Shown here piece by piece: positions 50,977-59,554 of a stretch of 64,000 nt of DNA. Position 1 is the stretch's first letter, and each line of letters begins with the position of its first letter. Under the pieces are notes generated by a model. That model saw only the letters and a program-made list of their open reading frames with translations. It made no database searches and had not been told where the DNA came from. The translations under genes were made by a program, and so were the position numbers. This DNA is from Rhizobium johnstonii 3841 (GTDB lineage Bacteria > Pseudomonadota > Alphaproteobacteria > Rhizobiales > Rhizobiaceae): the NCBI RefSeq assembly GCF_000009265.1, contig NC_008383.1:83464-147463 (forward strand). Reading direction: 5' to 3'.

Positions 50977-52585
50977 TTTGTTTGCTTCCTATTTCACTGG
51001 ATCGCCGACTGCCTAGGCCAGGATCAACCAGGCTGAACAACGCGACGAACACACCGATGCCCAAAACGATTGAGAATCCCACGAACGCGTCAACCAGCAG
51101 GTAGGTGGCAAACAGCAATGTCACGACCGCCGCCATCTTCCAGAGAGGCACATGAAATCGCGTGCCGATAGCTCGCAGGCAGATCGAACCGTAGACAAAG
51201 ACAACGATGGTCGAAAGTGCAACGAGCAGGCCGCTGTAATGGGTAGGCATCCGATAGTGGAACCCATTGCTGGCACCATCACGTCCAGCCAGCGCTGAAG
51301 ACAAATCCCCGATCAACCAGTCGAGGATGTTTTTGGCGTTCGATGTCAGATAGGAGCTCTGAGCCTTCATGCACAACGCGACCAGGAGGCCTAGAATTGT
51401 GCAACGAAAAATCCCACGCATTAATCTCAGGCAAAGCTCATGGACTTCGCCTTGAGATCCAACCTGCTGAAGGATCTTTGCTTCAAGGTCAATTTTCCTG
51501 AGATCATGGATCATGGTGTGGAGCAAAATGAGCCCGGCAAAAAAAAGGTAAAAGCAGAGGCACATATAGAGGTAAGCGAGGGCCGTAAACGCGATCGACA
51601 CCGGGACCGATATAACCTCCGGTCGCACAATCGCCAGCGTGCCCCAACTAGTCGCGTAGTCTGCACCGCCTTCCAGCAACGGGATCAGGCAAACGCCAAT
51701 CCATTGAAAAACACCGGCGAACAACACACAGATCAGGAATACCGCCCAATAAGAAGAGGAGGACGCCTCCACATTGCGCGCCCAATCATCCTCGCTTGTC
51801 GTCGTGTTGTTCCACGCCCATAGCCTCACACGCCCTTCCTTGGTCCAAAAAGCGAGTAGCTCTGTGACGAGAGCGAAAAACAGTGGCAAGAGCACCATGA
51901 AAAGGAAGGTCCAATTCGGCGCCCAGAGAAATCCAACCTCTTTCGCAACGTTATCCGCGCGGAGGTAAACGGCGCTGTGGATCCCCACGATGTAGGACAG
52001 AAAACCGAGAGCGGAGGCGCCTGCAAACACAGACGCGGGCAAGTTCAGCGGCGAGCCGCCGCTAAAAAGGGTCTCCGATTTTCGCGCTAAACTGAAGCGC
52101 TGCTTCTTCCGATCGGCTTCGGGTTCGGCATCGGGTGTAAACTTAACCGGTGACCACTGCTCGTGGTCAACCGTGGGGTCTGGCGGCACATCTCGGGTTC
52201 CTGGAGCAAGGCTATCCGCCTTTTTCGCCTCCCGTCTCTTGGCTTGCAGCCGCGCCTGAGCCGCGCTTAGCTCGACCTGCCATGCAGCCGTGGCCTCCGG
52301 ATCATCGCACCCAAAAACCCTCGCGAGCCAACGAATGTTCGTCGCGCTAATTCCCCTGTCATTCTCCTGAAACCAAAGCTGCACCGTCCTCAGATCAACC
52401 CCAGAGCGGTTCGAATCGATCTGTGAAATCGCCGCGGCGAGCAGTTCGGGCGTCCACGGGCCCGCGGGAAATCCGTCTTCACCGACTGCTCTGCCTGCGC
52501 CCGCCGCAGCCAGTTTCTTGAACAATTCCTTCCAGTCACTGCCGTCATTTGGCGGTGGTAGAAATAATTTTCCGTTCTGAAACAA
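50966..52585 (-). CDS. rcgA: RcgA-like membrane protein (putative transporter and conjugation regulator)
   Basis: 539 residues from a TTG at 52585 (start uncertain, weak ribosome site). The N-terminal 100 residues, PPPNDGSDWKELFKKLAAAG and RTVQLWFQENDRGISATNIR, look like a helix-turn-helix domain. From about residue 185 on there are seven or eight hydrophobic segments (LSYIVGIHSAVYL, FMVLLPLFFALVTELLAF, IGVFVALFSLVD). This combination is like the RcgA family of rhizobial plasmids. It is coupled to rcgR and divergent from traR. It may sense or move a signal across the inner membrane. Confidence 0.65.
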   Translation of the reverse strand: MFQNGKLFLPPPNDGSDWKELFKKLAAAGAGRAVGEDGFPAGPWTPELLAAAISQIDSNRSGVDLRTVQLWFQENDRGISATNIRWLARVFGCDDPEATAAWQVELSAAQARLQAKRREAKKADSLAPGTRDVPPDPTVDHEQWSPVKFTPDAEPEADRKKQRFSLARKSETLFSGGSPLNLPASVFAGASALGFLSYIVGIHSAVYLRADNVAKEVGFLWAPNWTFLFMVLLPLFFALVTELLAFWTKEGRVRLWAWNNTTTSEDDWARNVEASSSSYWAVFLICVLFAGVFQWIGVCLIPLLEGGADYATSWGTLAIVRPEVISVPVSIAFTALAYLYMCLCFYLFFAGLILLHTMIHDLRKIDLEAKILQQVGSQGEVHELCLRLMRGIFRCTILGLLVALCMKAQSSYLTSNAKNILDWLIGDLSSALAGRDGASNGFHYRMPTHYSGLLVALSTIVVFVYGSICLRAIGTRFHVPLWKMAAVVTLLFATYLLVDAFVGFSIVLGIGVFVALFSLVDPGLGSRRSSEIGSKQIVS

Positions 52586-52872
52586 TCGATTACCAGTTCT
52601 GATTTCGTTTCGTTTCGCTGCACTTCATATTACATCGTGCCAAATCACTCAATCGCCGGTTATCGAATTCAGGTTGGAAAATTTTAGGGCGAACTCATAG
52701 TGAGTGGTCGAGATGACCAAATTGGTAAATCAACCTGAGGCTGAGTTAACCGCCGCGCGCTGCGCTCGTTAGCGTTGGCAGAAGGGGCCGGACAGGAGCA
52801 GGACCGCGTTCCGCTACCGTCGCTATGAGCCGCTCCGGGACAGAAGAGCAGCACCGAATGGAAGGGGATTGG
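52586..52872. promoter_or_regulatory. Divergent promoter region between rcgA and traR
   Basis: 287 AT-richer bases. An ACCAAATTGGT near-palindrome lies near 52717. There is no 18-base tra box here, so traR is probably not under its own control by that element. No gene or terminator is visible. Confidence 0.4.
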
Positions 52873-53577
52873 ATGAACCAACTTGTCGCGGGGCTTCTAG
52901 AGATCAGCGCTGTCGCGCATGACGATGCAACGCTGAAGGCCGCTCTGGCGGATTTGGCAGAACGGTTCGAATTTTCCGGTTACGACTATGCCAAACTGCT
53001 GCCGGGCGACTTTTACGTGATATCGAACCTTCATCCCGATTGGCTGAAACGAAGCCGAAAGTTGGACCTGGACCGACGAAATCCGGTTATGAAGCGTGCC
53101 CAACAAACACGCCGCGCCTTTATCTGGTCTGGCACCCCACAGACGGGGACGCCGCTGGAGGAAGACCAGACTTTCTATGAGACTGCAGCGCAGTTCGGGA
53201 TCCGTTCAGGCATCACCATTCCAATCGCTATTTCCAGTGGCGCCATCTCAGTCCTCAGCTTCGTCTCTCCAAAGTCGATTCTGACCGCGCAGGACGAAAT
53301 CGATCCGATCGCTGCATCCTCTGCGGTTGGGCAGTTACATGCCCGCATCGGGCAGCTAAAGGTAACGCCTTCAATCCAGGAATCGTTTTACCTCTCTCCG
53401 AAGGAAGGGACCTACACGCGATGGCTTTCACTCGGCAAAACGGTGGAAGACACGGCCGATATCGAGCAGGTCAAATATAATACCGTCCGCATTGCGCTCG
53501 CCGAGGCACGACGGCGATATGACCTCTGCAACAACACGCAGCTCGTGGCTCTGGCAATTCGGCGTGGTCTGATTTGA
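52873..53577 (+). CDS. traR: TraR, LuxR-family activator of conjugation, with altered signal pocket
   Basis: 234 residues from MNQLVAGLLE, the same length as TraR of pTiC58; AAGGGG lies 6-7 bases upstream. Longer frames to 52825 exist. The N-terminal signal domain has Trp57 (HPDW) and Trp85 (FIWSG) of TraR, but position 53 is Leu (SNLHPDW) instead of Tyr, and position 70 is Asn (RRNPVMKRA) instead of the near-invariant Asp. The C-terminal helix-turn-helix is well conserved (TADIEQVKYNTVRIALAEAR). It should bind the tra boxes at 42892 and 63696. Its stop is directly next to the traM stop. Confidence 0.9.
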   Translation: MNQLVAGLLEISAVAHDDATLKAALADLAERFEFSGYDYAKLLPGDFYVISNLHPDWLKRSRKLDLDRRNPVMKRAQQTRRAFIWSGTPQTGTPLEEDQTFYETAAQFGIRSGITIPIAISSGAISVLSFVSPKSILTAQDEIDPIAASSAVGQLHARIGQLKVTPSIQESFYLSPKEGTYTRWLSLGKTVEDTADIEQVKYNTVRIALAEARRRYDLCNNTQLVALAIRRGLI

Positions 53578-53877
53578 TCAAACTTTCGGTGTTCGACCCA
53601 GGATGTTGAGAAGTGTTGTGAGCGCAGACATCTGCGCATGCATTTCGATCGTCGCCTCCAGATAGGCTAGGTGAGCGTCACTAGGCTCTTTCTCGTCGCT
53701 TCGGTCACCGGCATGGGCGACCTGGAACATTCTTTCGGCGCGGTCGACAAGCGTGCGATGTTTCTTGATCGCGCCGACCGTCAGGATTTCGACAACTTGC
53801 TCGGGCTCGTTGGAGAGCAATCCGATGATCGGCCGCAGGTCGATGTCCGTGGCAGTGTCATTTCTCTCGTAACCCAT
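53578..53877 (-). CDS. traM: TraM, TraR antiactivator
   Basis: 99 residues. The ending ATIEMHAQMSALTTLLNILGR is nearly the same as in TraM of Ti plasmids (about 102 residues), and IDLRPIIGLL fits the N-terminal part. The start at 53877 is an ATG with GGGAG 5 bases before; a TTG upstream would add four residues. It is tail to tail with traR with no gap. It should bind TraR and block DNA binding. 201 bases without a gene follow to trbI. Confidence 0.9.
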   Translation of the reverse strand: MGYERNDTATDIDLRPIIGLLSNEPEQVVEILTVGAIKKHRTLVDRAERMFQVAHAGDRSDEKEPSDAHLAYLEATIEMHAQMSALTTLLNILGRTPKV

Positions 53878-54078
53878 AAGATCTCCCAACGCCCAGGCTC
53901 AGCCTGCGGTGTACGCCTTGTTTGCTCGTCTGAGAATCGAGCAATGCAGCGCGTACGGCCTTGGGAGTTATTTTAGCGATTGGCTCGGGACTCATCCACT
54001 GTAGTTTTGCAGCAACTTTTTTTGGTTGACGGAGCCGGTGTCCGTCGCCTGAACGTCACCCGCCATCGTGCTCATACC

Positions 54079-55377
54079 TCAGTTGCTGTAATTACCCGGA
54101 AAAATGATGTCCTGGTCGACCAGGACATTGAACCGGAAACCGGGTCGGATCTTGATTGTCGGTTGGACGATGAGGTTCTTCGAAATGGTCTGTTCGGCGA
54201 CACGCCCAAATGTCTCCGCAAAATTCCGGCGCGCCGCGTCGGAGGCCGTGTCTTGCGTGGCAAGAGTCGAGCTTTGAGGCATCGACATGTCGATCCCTGT
54301 CCCGATAAGCGCGACAAGCGCGGCCGAACCAAAGGTCCGGAGATAGTGGTTGTCGACCTTGTCGCTGAAACCGCTATAACCCTCCGAGTCGGTCCCGGCC
54401 ATACCGCCGATCTGCAGAGTCGAGCCATTCGGGAAGATGATATCGGTCCAGACGACGAGAGCGCGATTCTGGCCGAACGAGACCTTGCTGTCGTAACGAC
54501 CAAAGAGCTTTGTCCCCTGCGGCACCAACATGAAATGACCGGTCGCGCTGTCATAGACGTTCTGGCTAACCTGCGCAGTGATGCGGCCCGGCAAGTCGGA
54601 ATTGATGCCGGTGATCAACGTTGCGGGGATAACTGACCCCCGCTTCAGCTCGTAGCGTGACTGCTGAGGCACGACCTGATTGGGCAGGTAGCCGAGATCC
54701 TTGATGTCCGCGTTAAAGAAATCTTCCTTGGACGCTTGTCCATTCTGATCGACCTGACCCGCCGCGCCGGCCCGCAAAGCTGCGGCATAAAGATCCTGCG
54801 AGCCGTTCGGCGCGGTGTTTGATTGACGCGGCGCGGCAGACGCAGCGCCCGGCGCTTGTGCGGAGACATCGGTGATGTCGACTTTCAGCGGCGAGTCTAG
54901 GGCCGCCCCCCTTGCCTGAAGGCTTGCCATGCGCTGGCGCTGCTGCTCACGAAAGATCTGCTCGCGCTGTTCGCGAAGCATCCTGGCATTCCACTCCTCG
55001 TCCGACTCCATGCGAGACCTGCGCGGCTCTCGTGGCTCGATCTTTGGCTCGGTTTGCACTGGTCGGGTATCGCCTTGCTGCTGGGGAACCGGGGTCGGCT
55101 GAAATACCGGCTGCTGTTCCTCCCGGTCACCGATAATTCCATCTTTAACACCCCGCTTCAGCTGATCGGCGAAGGTCGAAGCCGGCGTGCCGGAACCGCT
55201 CTCGTTCGGGTCGTGCTGACCAAACCTCAGTCCGCGTGATGAAAGGCCGTAAACGAGAACGGCAAGGAACAGAACCAGGATTCCGATGCCGACGAACAGG
55301 GGCACGCGATTGAGGCGCTTCATCCCTTTCTCGTCAGCAGACTGATTTGACGTTCCCAGTTGCAGCGATTGGACCAT
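54079..55377 (-). CDS. trbI: TrbI, VirB10-like outer/inner membrane channel component
   Basis: 432 residues. A short cytoplasmic N-terminus, one membrane helix (VGIGILVLFLAVLVYGL near residue 30), a Pro/Gln/Glu-rich periplasmic linker, then the VirB10/TrbI beta-barrel domain with SRYELKRGSVIPATLITGIN near residue 245. It bridges inner and outer membranes and gates substrate passage. It is the last gene of the trb operon, 15 bases after trbH. Length is normal. Confidence 0.93.
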   Translation of the reverse strand: MVQSLQLGTSNQSADEKGMKRLNRVPLFVGIGILVLFLAVLVYGLSSRGLRFGQHDPNESGSGTPASTFADQLKRGVKDGIIGDREEQQPVFQPTPVPQQQGDTRPVQTEPKIEPREPRRSRMESDEEWNARMLREQREQIFREQQRQRMASLQARGAALDSPLKVDITDVSAQAPGAASAAPRQSNTAPNGSQDLYAAALRAGAAGQVDQNGQASKEDFFNADIKDLGYLPNQVVPQQSRYELKRGSVIPATLITGINSDLPGRITAQVSQNVYDSATGHFMLVPQGTKLFGRYDSKVSFGQNRALVVWTDIIFPNGSTLQIGGMAGTDSEGYSGFSDKVDNHYLRTFGSAALVALIGTGIDMSMPQSSTLATQDTASDAARRNFAETFGRVAEQTISKNLIVQPTIKIRPGFRFNVLVDQDIIFPGNYSN

Positions 55378-55392
55378 GATCGTCTCCGCCTG

Positions 55393-55839
55393 TCAGTTTC
55401 GCTTCATAAGGGAAAGGGGGCTTGCCGGCGTCGCCAGGCCATTATTGACCGAGTAAGCTCGGCCGAGCTCCATCGTGTCCGTCGAAAGGCGCGCCAGCAC
55501 TTGTCCGTCGACGGTAGCGATCGAGTAGGCCAGCTCGACCGGCTTGGGCGCATCCTTCACGCTTGCGCTCTTATCATCGGTGACGATGGCAAAGCCCCAT
55601 CCTTTCAAAGCGGCTTCGAGCGCGACGGAGAATTCGGAGGTGTCCTTGTGCAGTTTGATGGGAGTGGTCGTCGATCCGGCCTGCTCGGCGAAACGGCCTG
55701 CCATGTCGCCAGCGATGGCACCGGCGGCAGGCCCGGTGACCTCAGCGGGTGCTCCGCTGGTGGACAGTCCGTCGGTTGCGGTCTGGCATCCGGCTAGGCT
55801 GAGGGTAAGGACAATCGGAATGAGGCGATAAAGCTGCAT
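55393..55839 (-). CDS. trbH: TrbH, lipoprotein of the conjugation channel
   Basis: 148 residues. The N-terminal signal peptide ends in a lipobox LAGC with Cys18 (LSLAGCQTATDG). The mature protein is small, beta-rich and fits TrbH of Ti-type trb operons (about 150-160). It lies 3 bases after trbG. It probably plays the VirB7-like role in the outer-membrane core by stabilising TrbG/VirB9. Sequence conservation in this family is low, so the name rests on position, length and lipobox. Confidence 0.85.
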   Translation of the reverse strand: MQLYRLIPIVLTLSLAGCQTATDGLSTSGAPAEVTGPAAGAIAGDMAGRFAEQAGSTTTPIKLHKDTSEFSVALEAALKGWGFAIVTDDKSASVKDAPKPVELAYSIATVDGQVLARLSTDTMELGRAYSVNNGLATPASPLSLMKRN

Positions 55840-55842
55840 GGA

Positions 55843-56673
55843 TCACCCTCCCCGCCGGATCGTGATCTTCTGCTGTTTCCAGCCAACCCCAGAAATCAGG
55901 ATCGCCTTGTCGATATTGTAATCGACGATCATCATGTCTTTCTTCATCCGATAATTGACGATGCGGTTTTGTCCGCCCGAGACGACGAAGAGAACCGGCG
56001 CATCCTGACCGGAGATCGCACGCGGAAACTGGATGTAGGTCTTCTGCCCATCGGAATAGACCCGCTTCGGCCGCCAAGGTGCGCTTCCACTCAAGGAATA
56101 GGAGAAGGCAAGCTGTTCGGGAGCGACACCGCCGTCTGGTCCGGTCATAGCCTGGATGCGGGCATTGATATCGGAGAGCTTTGTGGCGGCGTCTTCGGGA
56201 TATTCGAAGCCGACCCGCGCCATGTATTGAGTCGGATGCGATTTCAGCTGGATATGGTAGGTGCGGCGTGAGGTCGTCACCACCATGGAAGTGACGAGCC
56301 CCGGCTCGGACGGCTTGACAATCAGATGGATCGCCTGTCCACCGGCGGCGCCCGACGTTGCTGGCTCCACCTTCCAGCGCACGGTATCACCGACAAGGAC
56401 GTCGCGGACAATTTCGCCGCCCTGCAGCTCGATATCGCAGACCTGCAAAGGGGAGCAGACGACGGAGGGCTGCGTCTCACCAAAAAGGAAGATCACCTTG
56501 CCGTCCGGTCCGCGTGTGACCAGTCCGGTCTGCCCTCGCCATTTGCCCGAGAGGTTCGTCCCTTTGGCCTCATTGCCCGTCAGGCTTTGCGCGATGGCCA
56601 TCGGTGAAACTGCGGTCGATACGGCAAGCGCCAGCATGCAGCGAAGAGCGACGCGTTTGTGTTTGATCCTCAT
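55843..56673 (-). CDS. trbG: TrbG, VirB9-like outer-membrane core component
   Basis: 276 residues with a signal peptide (MLALAVSTAVSPMAIAQ ending near residue 30). Family blocks: VRDVLVGDTVRWKVEPATSG near 93-112, LIVKPSEPGLVTSMVVTTSR near 118, and APWRPKRVYSDGQKTYIQFP near 205. It forms the periplasmic and outer-membrane ring with TrbH and TrbI. It starts 15 bases after trbF. Confidence 0.93.
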   Translation of the reverse strand: MRIKHKRVALRCMLALAVSTAVSPMAIAQSLTGNEAKGTNLSGKWRGQTGLVTRGPDGKVIFLFGETQPSVVCSPLQVCDIELQGGEIVRDVLVGDTVRWKVEPATSGAAGGQAIHLIVKPSEPGLVTSMVVTTSRRTYHIQLKSHPTQYMARVGFEYPEDAATKLSDINARIQAMTGPDGGVAPEQLAFSYSLSGSAPWRPKRVYSDGQKTYIQFPRAISGQDAPVLFVVSGGQNRIVNYRMKKDMMIVDYNIDKAILISGVGWKQQKITIRRGG

Positions 56674-56688
56674 TGCAGATCCCTGCCC

Positions 56689-57351
56689 TTAAAGTTGCGC
56701 GGTCCAGTCGAAATCGGTCACGTACACGCCGATCGGATTGAGCCGGATTGTTGCTTCGTCTTGTGGTGATGTGATCGACACGGTCGCGATGCCCCGGAAA
56801 CGTCGGGTCGCGACCTCCTTGCCTTTCCGATCGCGCTCGTACTCGGTCCAGTCGATCTGGAAGGTCTGGTTCGAAAGCGCGACGATGTTGTTCACCTCGA
56901 TCGCGACGGTCGCGTTGACCGCCTTTTCGAACGGCGAGTTGCCGCGGAACCATGCATTGACCTTTTGCGTCGAGGGATCGCTCGTCCGCAGGAGGGCATA
57001 GGTGCGGTCGATATATTGCTTCTGGACCACCGCATCTGGTGTGATCGAACGAAAGCTGGTCACGAAGTTCCCGAGCGTCGCGCGCACGACCCGCGTGTCC
57101 GCATACTCGATCTGCTGCGGGAAGCCCCCGGAAACCGTGTTCCCGAGCTTATCAACCTCGACGATATACGGGACGAGTTTGACCTGCGTACTGAGGTAAA
57201 GCGCGTAGCCAAAGCCAATCACGGCCATTCCCAGGCTCAAGATTCCAACGACCTTCCAGGCGGACGCCGCCCTGACGTAGGAGCCGTAACGTTCTGACCA
57301 TTCCTGCCTTGCAGCAAGGTACGGGTTCTCAGGTGCGGGATGCCCTGCCAT
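56689..57351 (-). CDS. trbF: TrbF, VirB8-like inner-membrane component
   Basis: 220 residues with one N-terminal membrane helix (VVGILSLGMAVIGFGYAL near residue 40) and a periplasmic NTF2-like domain: YVRAASAWK before it, PYIVEVDKLGNTVSGGFPQ near 73, and WTEYERDRKGKEVATRRFRG near 180. Start MAGHPAPENPYLAARQEWSE matches TrbF of Ti plasmids. It is 21 bases after trbL. It links the inner-membrane complex to the outer core. Confidence 0.93.
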   Translation of the reverse strand: MAGHPAPENPYLAARQEWSERYGSYVRAASAWKVVGILSLGMAVIGFGYALYLSTQVKLVPYIVEVDKLGNTVSGGFPQQIEYADTRVVRATLGNFVTSFRSITPDAVVQKQYIDRTYALLRTSDPSTQKVNAWFRGNSPFEKAVNATVAIEVNNIVALSNQTFQIDWTEYERDRKGKEVATRRFRGIATVSITSPQDEATIRLNPIGVYVTDFDWTAQL

Positions 57352-57372
57352 TTGTGTGATCCTGTCCGTGAA

Positions 57373-58554
57373 TTATGGTTTCTCCGGTTTTTCCGGAGGG
57401 GGCGTCGGAGCTGAGGAATTGCCCCTAGCCTGATCGAGCTTTGCGTTGGCCAGGCCGAGAAGGGAACCGGCATAAGCGCCGGGTGACCCGATTGCCTTCT
57501 CCTTGGCTGCGGATCCGGCAGCCATGGCACCGGAGCTGAAACTTGCGCCCATGCCCCGAAGTACCGAAGCTGCGGCCGAGGAACCGCCGGCCCGCGCTGC
57601 CTGCGCGGCGGCAAAACCGGCGCCGACGGCGCCAGCTCCAAGGAATGCGCCGCCCGCTGCGAACGAGGCCGCCTGTCCGCCGTGGCGAATTGTCTCCATG
57701 CCGCCGGAGACCGACGCCCCTTGCACGACGCCCTGGATGATGTTCGGGACGTACACCGCGATGATGAAGACGACGACCGAAATGCCAGCGATCGCGAGTG
57801 TGGTGATGAACTGGTCGCTTTCGGCTGTCGGGGCCTGCGCCAGTCCAAGCAGGACGTTCGAGCCGATCTTGGCGATCATGACCAAGGCCATCAGCTTCAT
57901 CCCAACGCCGAAAGCATAGACGAGATAGCGGATCGCAAAGTCCTTGGTGAAGGAGGAGCCGCCAAGCCCGAGCATGATCATGCCTGCCAGCAGGCCGACA
58001 TACATCTCGACCATGACCGATACGAAGATTGCCGCGACAAGCGAGAAGCAGATGACGACGATGCCCATCGCAAGCACGGCGGCGATAGCCAGGGCATTGT
58101 CTTCGAAGACGCCGAACTTCGCCTGTTCCGACATCTGGGACGCTACGCGAATTCCGGCGTCGAAGACTTCGGCTGGAGACGCAGAGCCGCCACCGGCGCC
58201 GATTTGGAAAAGACTGTCGACGACAGCCCTGGCGAAGGTCGGGCCCTGCGTCAAAGCGAAGGCAAAAAAGCCGATGAACATGATGCGACGGACGAGCTCG
58301 GCAAACCAACTGTCCAGCGATGCTGCCTGGATCGCGAGCCACACCGCAGCAATGCCGACCTCGATGCCTGCGAGGATCCAGAACAGCGATTTCGCCGCAT
58401 CCATGACGGTGGTTTCCCACCCTTTGGCGGCAGTCGAGACCTGGTTTTCCAACTCCGTCAGCACTTGGCCTTGTTGGGCGAAGGCTGGTGCCGCCAAAGC
58501 AAGGAAGGCGATTCCCGCGACGAGGATGGTGCTTCTCCGATTGCGCTTCACCAT
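57373..58554 (-). CDS. trbL: TrbL, VirB6-like polytopic membrane protein
   Basis: 393 residues: signal peptide (VAGIAFLALAAPAFAQQ) then about six to seven membrane segments (AKSLFWILAGIEVGIAAVWL, VIAAVLAMGIVVICFSL-like stretch, VVVFIIAVYVPNIIQGVV). The C-terminal 100 residues are rich in Gly and Ala (AASFAAGGAFLGAGAVGAGF) and end in a Pro/Glu tail. It forms part of the inner-membrane pore. Start ATG overlaps the trbK stop by 7 bases. Confidence 0.92.
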   Translation of the reverse strand: MVKRNRRSTILVAGIAFLALAAPAFAQQGQVLTELENQVSTAAKGWETTVMDAAKSLFWILAGIEVGIAAVWLAIQAASLDSWFAELVRRIMFIGFFAFALTQGPTFARAVVDSLFQIGAGGGSASPAEVFDAGIRVASQMSEQAKFGVFEDNALAIAAVLAMGIVVICFSLVAAIFVSVMVEMYVGLLAGMIMLGLGGSSFTKDFAIRYLVYAFGVGMKLMALVMIAKIGSNVLLGLAQAPTAESDQFITTLAIAGISVVVFIIAVYVPNIIQGVVQGASVSGGMETIRHGGQAASFAAGGAFLGAGAVGAGFAAAQAARAGGSSAAASVLRGMGASFSSGAMAAGSAAKEKAIGSPGAYAGSLLGLANAKLDQARGNSSAPTPPPEKPEKP

Positions 58555-58748
58555 CTCGGGCGCATCTCCTGGCCCTTTTCGATCGGCGGCAGCGCCTTGC
58601 CCGTGCCAAAGAACTTCTCGCGTTTTGCTCGTTGCTCTTCACTCATCTGCGGCGCGGCGGAGCTTTCGCCACGAACCAGAACGACTGAGGTGACGGCAAT
58701 CACTGTGATCACGACGCACACGGAGGCGATCAGTACGGGGCGGGTCAC
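58548..58748 (-). CDS. trbK: TrbK, small entry-exclusion-type membrane protein
   Basis: 66 residues from a GTG at 58748 that overlaps the trbJ stop (GTGA). It has one hydrophobic segment (VLIASVCVVITVIAVTSVVL) and a periplasmic tail rich in Lys/Glu that ends KFFGTGKALPPIEKGQEMRP RW. There is no clear lipobox Cys. The position between trbJ and trbL fits TrbK, which blocks entry of a related plasmid. The end resembles the end of TrbJ, see findings. Confidence 0.8.
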   Translation of the reverse strand: MTRPVLIASVCVVITVIAVTSVVLVRGESSAAPQMSEEQRAKREKFFGTGKALPPIEKGQEMRPRW

Positions 58749-59554
58749 CAGCGGGGCTCCATTTTCTGACCGGAGGGAATGGATTGGACGTCCGCATTGA
58801 AGAATTTCTCTCGACGAGCCTGCGCCAGATCCTTGTCCGTCTGTTCGCTCTGCAGCCAGGTCCCCATCATCGTGGTCTGCTGGGAGACAATTCCGCGTAG
58901 CTTCTGTATCTGGGCGACCTGCTGAGCGGCGATCTGGTGGCCGACCTGAAGTGCCTTCATCTGGCCGTCCGCTGATTGCGACATTGATTGCAGTTGGCCC
59001 ATCGTATCCTCTTCGCTGTCGAACTGATCGGCGGTGAGGCTTGCGGCCTTGAGAGTGCTGGAAATCGTGTCGCGGTTCGTGTTCGACCACGTCTGATAGG
59101 TGGACGAAAAGCTCTCGGCGTTTGGCAGGCTTGTCTTCAAGTCCGCATAGCTTTTGAAGCGTTGCTTCAGAAGATCGTCAGCGTTGCCCATGGAAAAGGC
59201 GATGCCCTGACCCTGATTGACGATATCGCGCAGCTGGTTCAGGTCACCTTCAACCTGGCCCCAGATATGGTTCGGAAGCTGGGCCGTATTCTGCAGCATG
59301 TTTTGATAGATATTGAGCTGGTTTTGGATCTGCTCGGCAAGCTGGGTAATCTGGGTGATCTGATTTGCGATCTGCTCGCTCGATTGCCCGACCAAAGATA
59401 TCAGCTCGCCGTTGTTCAAGAGCTGCGTCATTTCGGTCGCGCCGGTAACTGCGCCTCCTGCATAGGAAACAGTGGGCGTGGCGGTAAGGCCGGCGGCGAC
59501 CAATCCCACCACCAATGATTTGCCGAGCTTCAAGAACTGGATTGCTTCACTCAT
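58745..59554 (-). CDS. trbJ: TrbJ, VirB5-like pilus-associated protein
   Basis: 269 residues with a signal peptide (LVVGLVAAGLTATPTVSYAG). The mature protein is helical with Gln-rich coiled coils (SSEQIANQITQITQLAEQIQ, QNQLNIYQNMLQNTAQLPNH), the TrbJ/VirB5 pattern. The start overlaps the trbE stop by 8 bases. It is a minor pilus component or pilus-tip adhesin. Its C-terminus KFFNADVQSIPSGQKMEPRW resembles the end of TrbK. Confidence 0.92.
   Translation of the reverse strand: MSEAIQFLKLGKSLVVGLVAAGLTATPTVSYAGGAVTGATEMTQLLNNGELISLVGQSSEQIANQITQITQLAEQIQNQLNIYQNMLQNTAQLPNHIWGQVEGDLNQLRDIVNQGQGIAFSMGNADDLLKQRFKSYADLKTSLPNAESFSSTYQTWSNTNRDTISSTLKAASLTADQFDSEEDTMGQLQSMSQSADGQMKALQVGHQIAAQQVAQIQKLRGIVSQQTTMMGTWLQSEQTDKDLAQARREKFFNADVQSIPSGQKMEPRW

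Noticed and set aside
53980..54636. 218-residue plus-strand frame over the end of trbI
   Set aside because: It is antisense to the conserved TrbI C-terminal domain.
57682..58800. 372-residue plus-strand frame over trbL/trbK/trbJ
   Set aside because: It is antisense to well-recognised trb genes, with Asp/His-rich composition typical of shadow frames.
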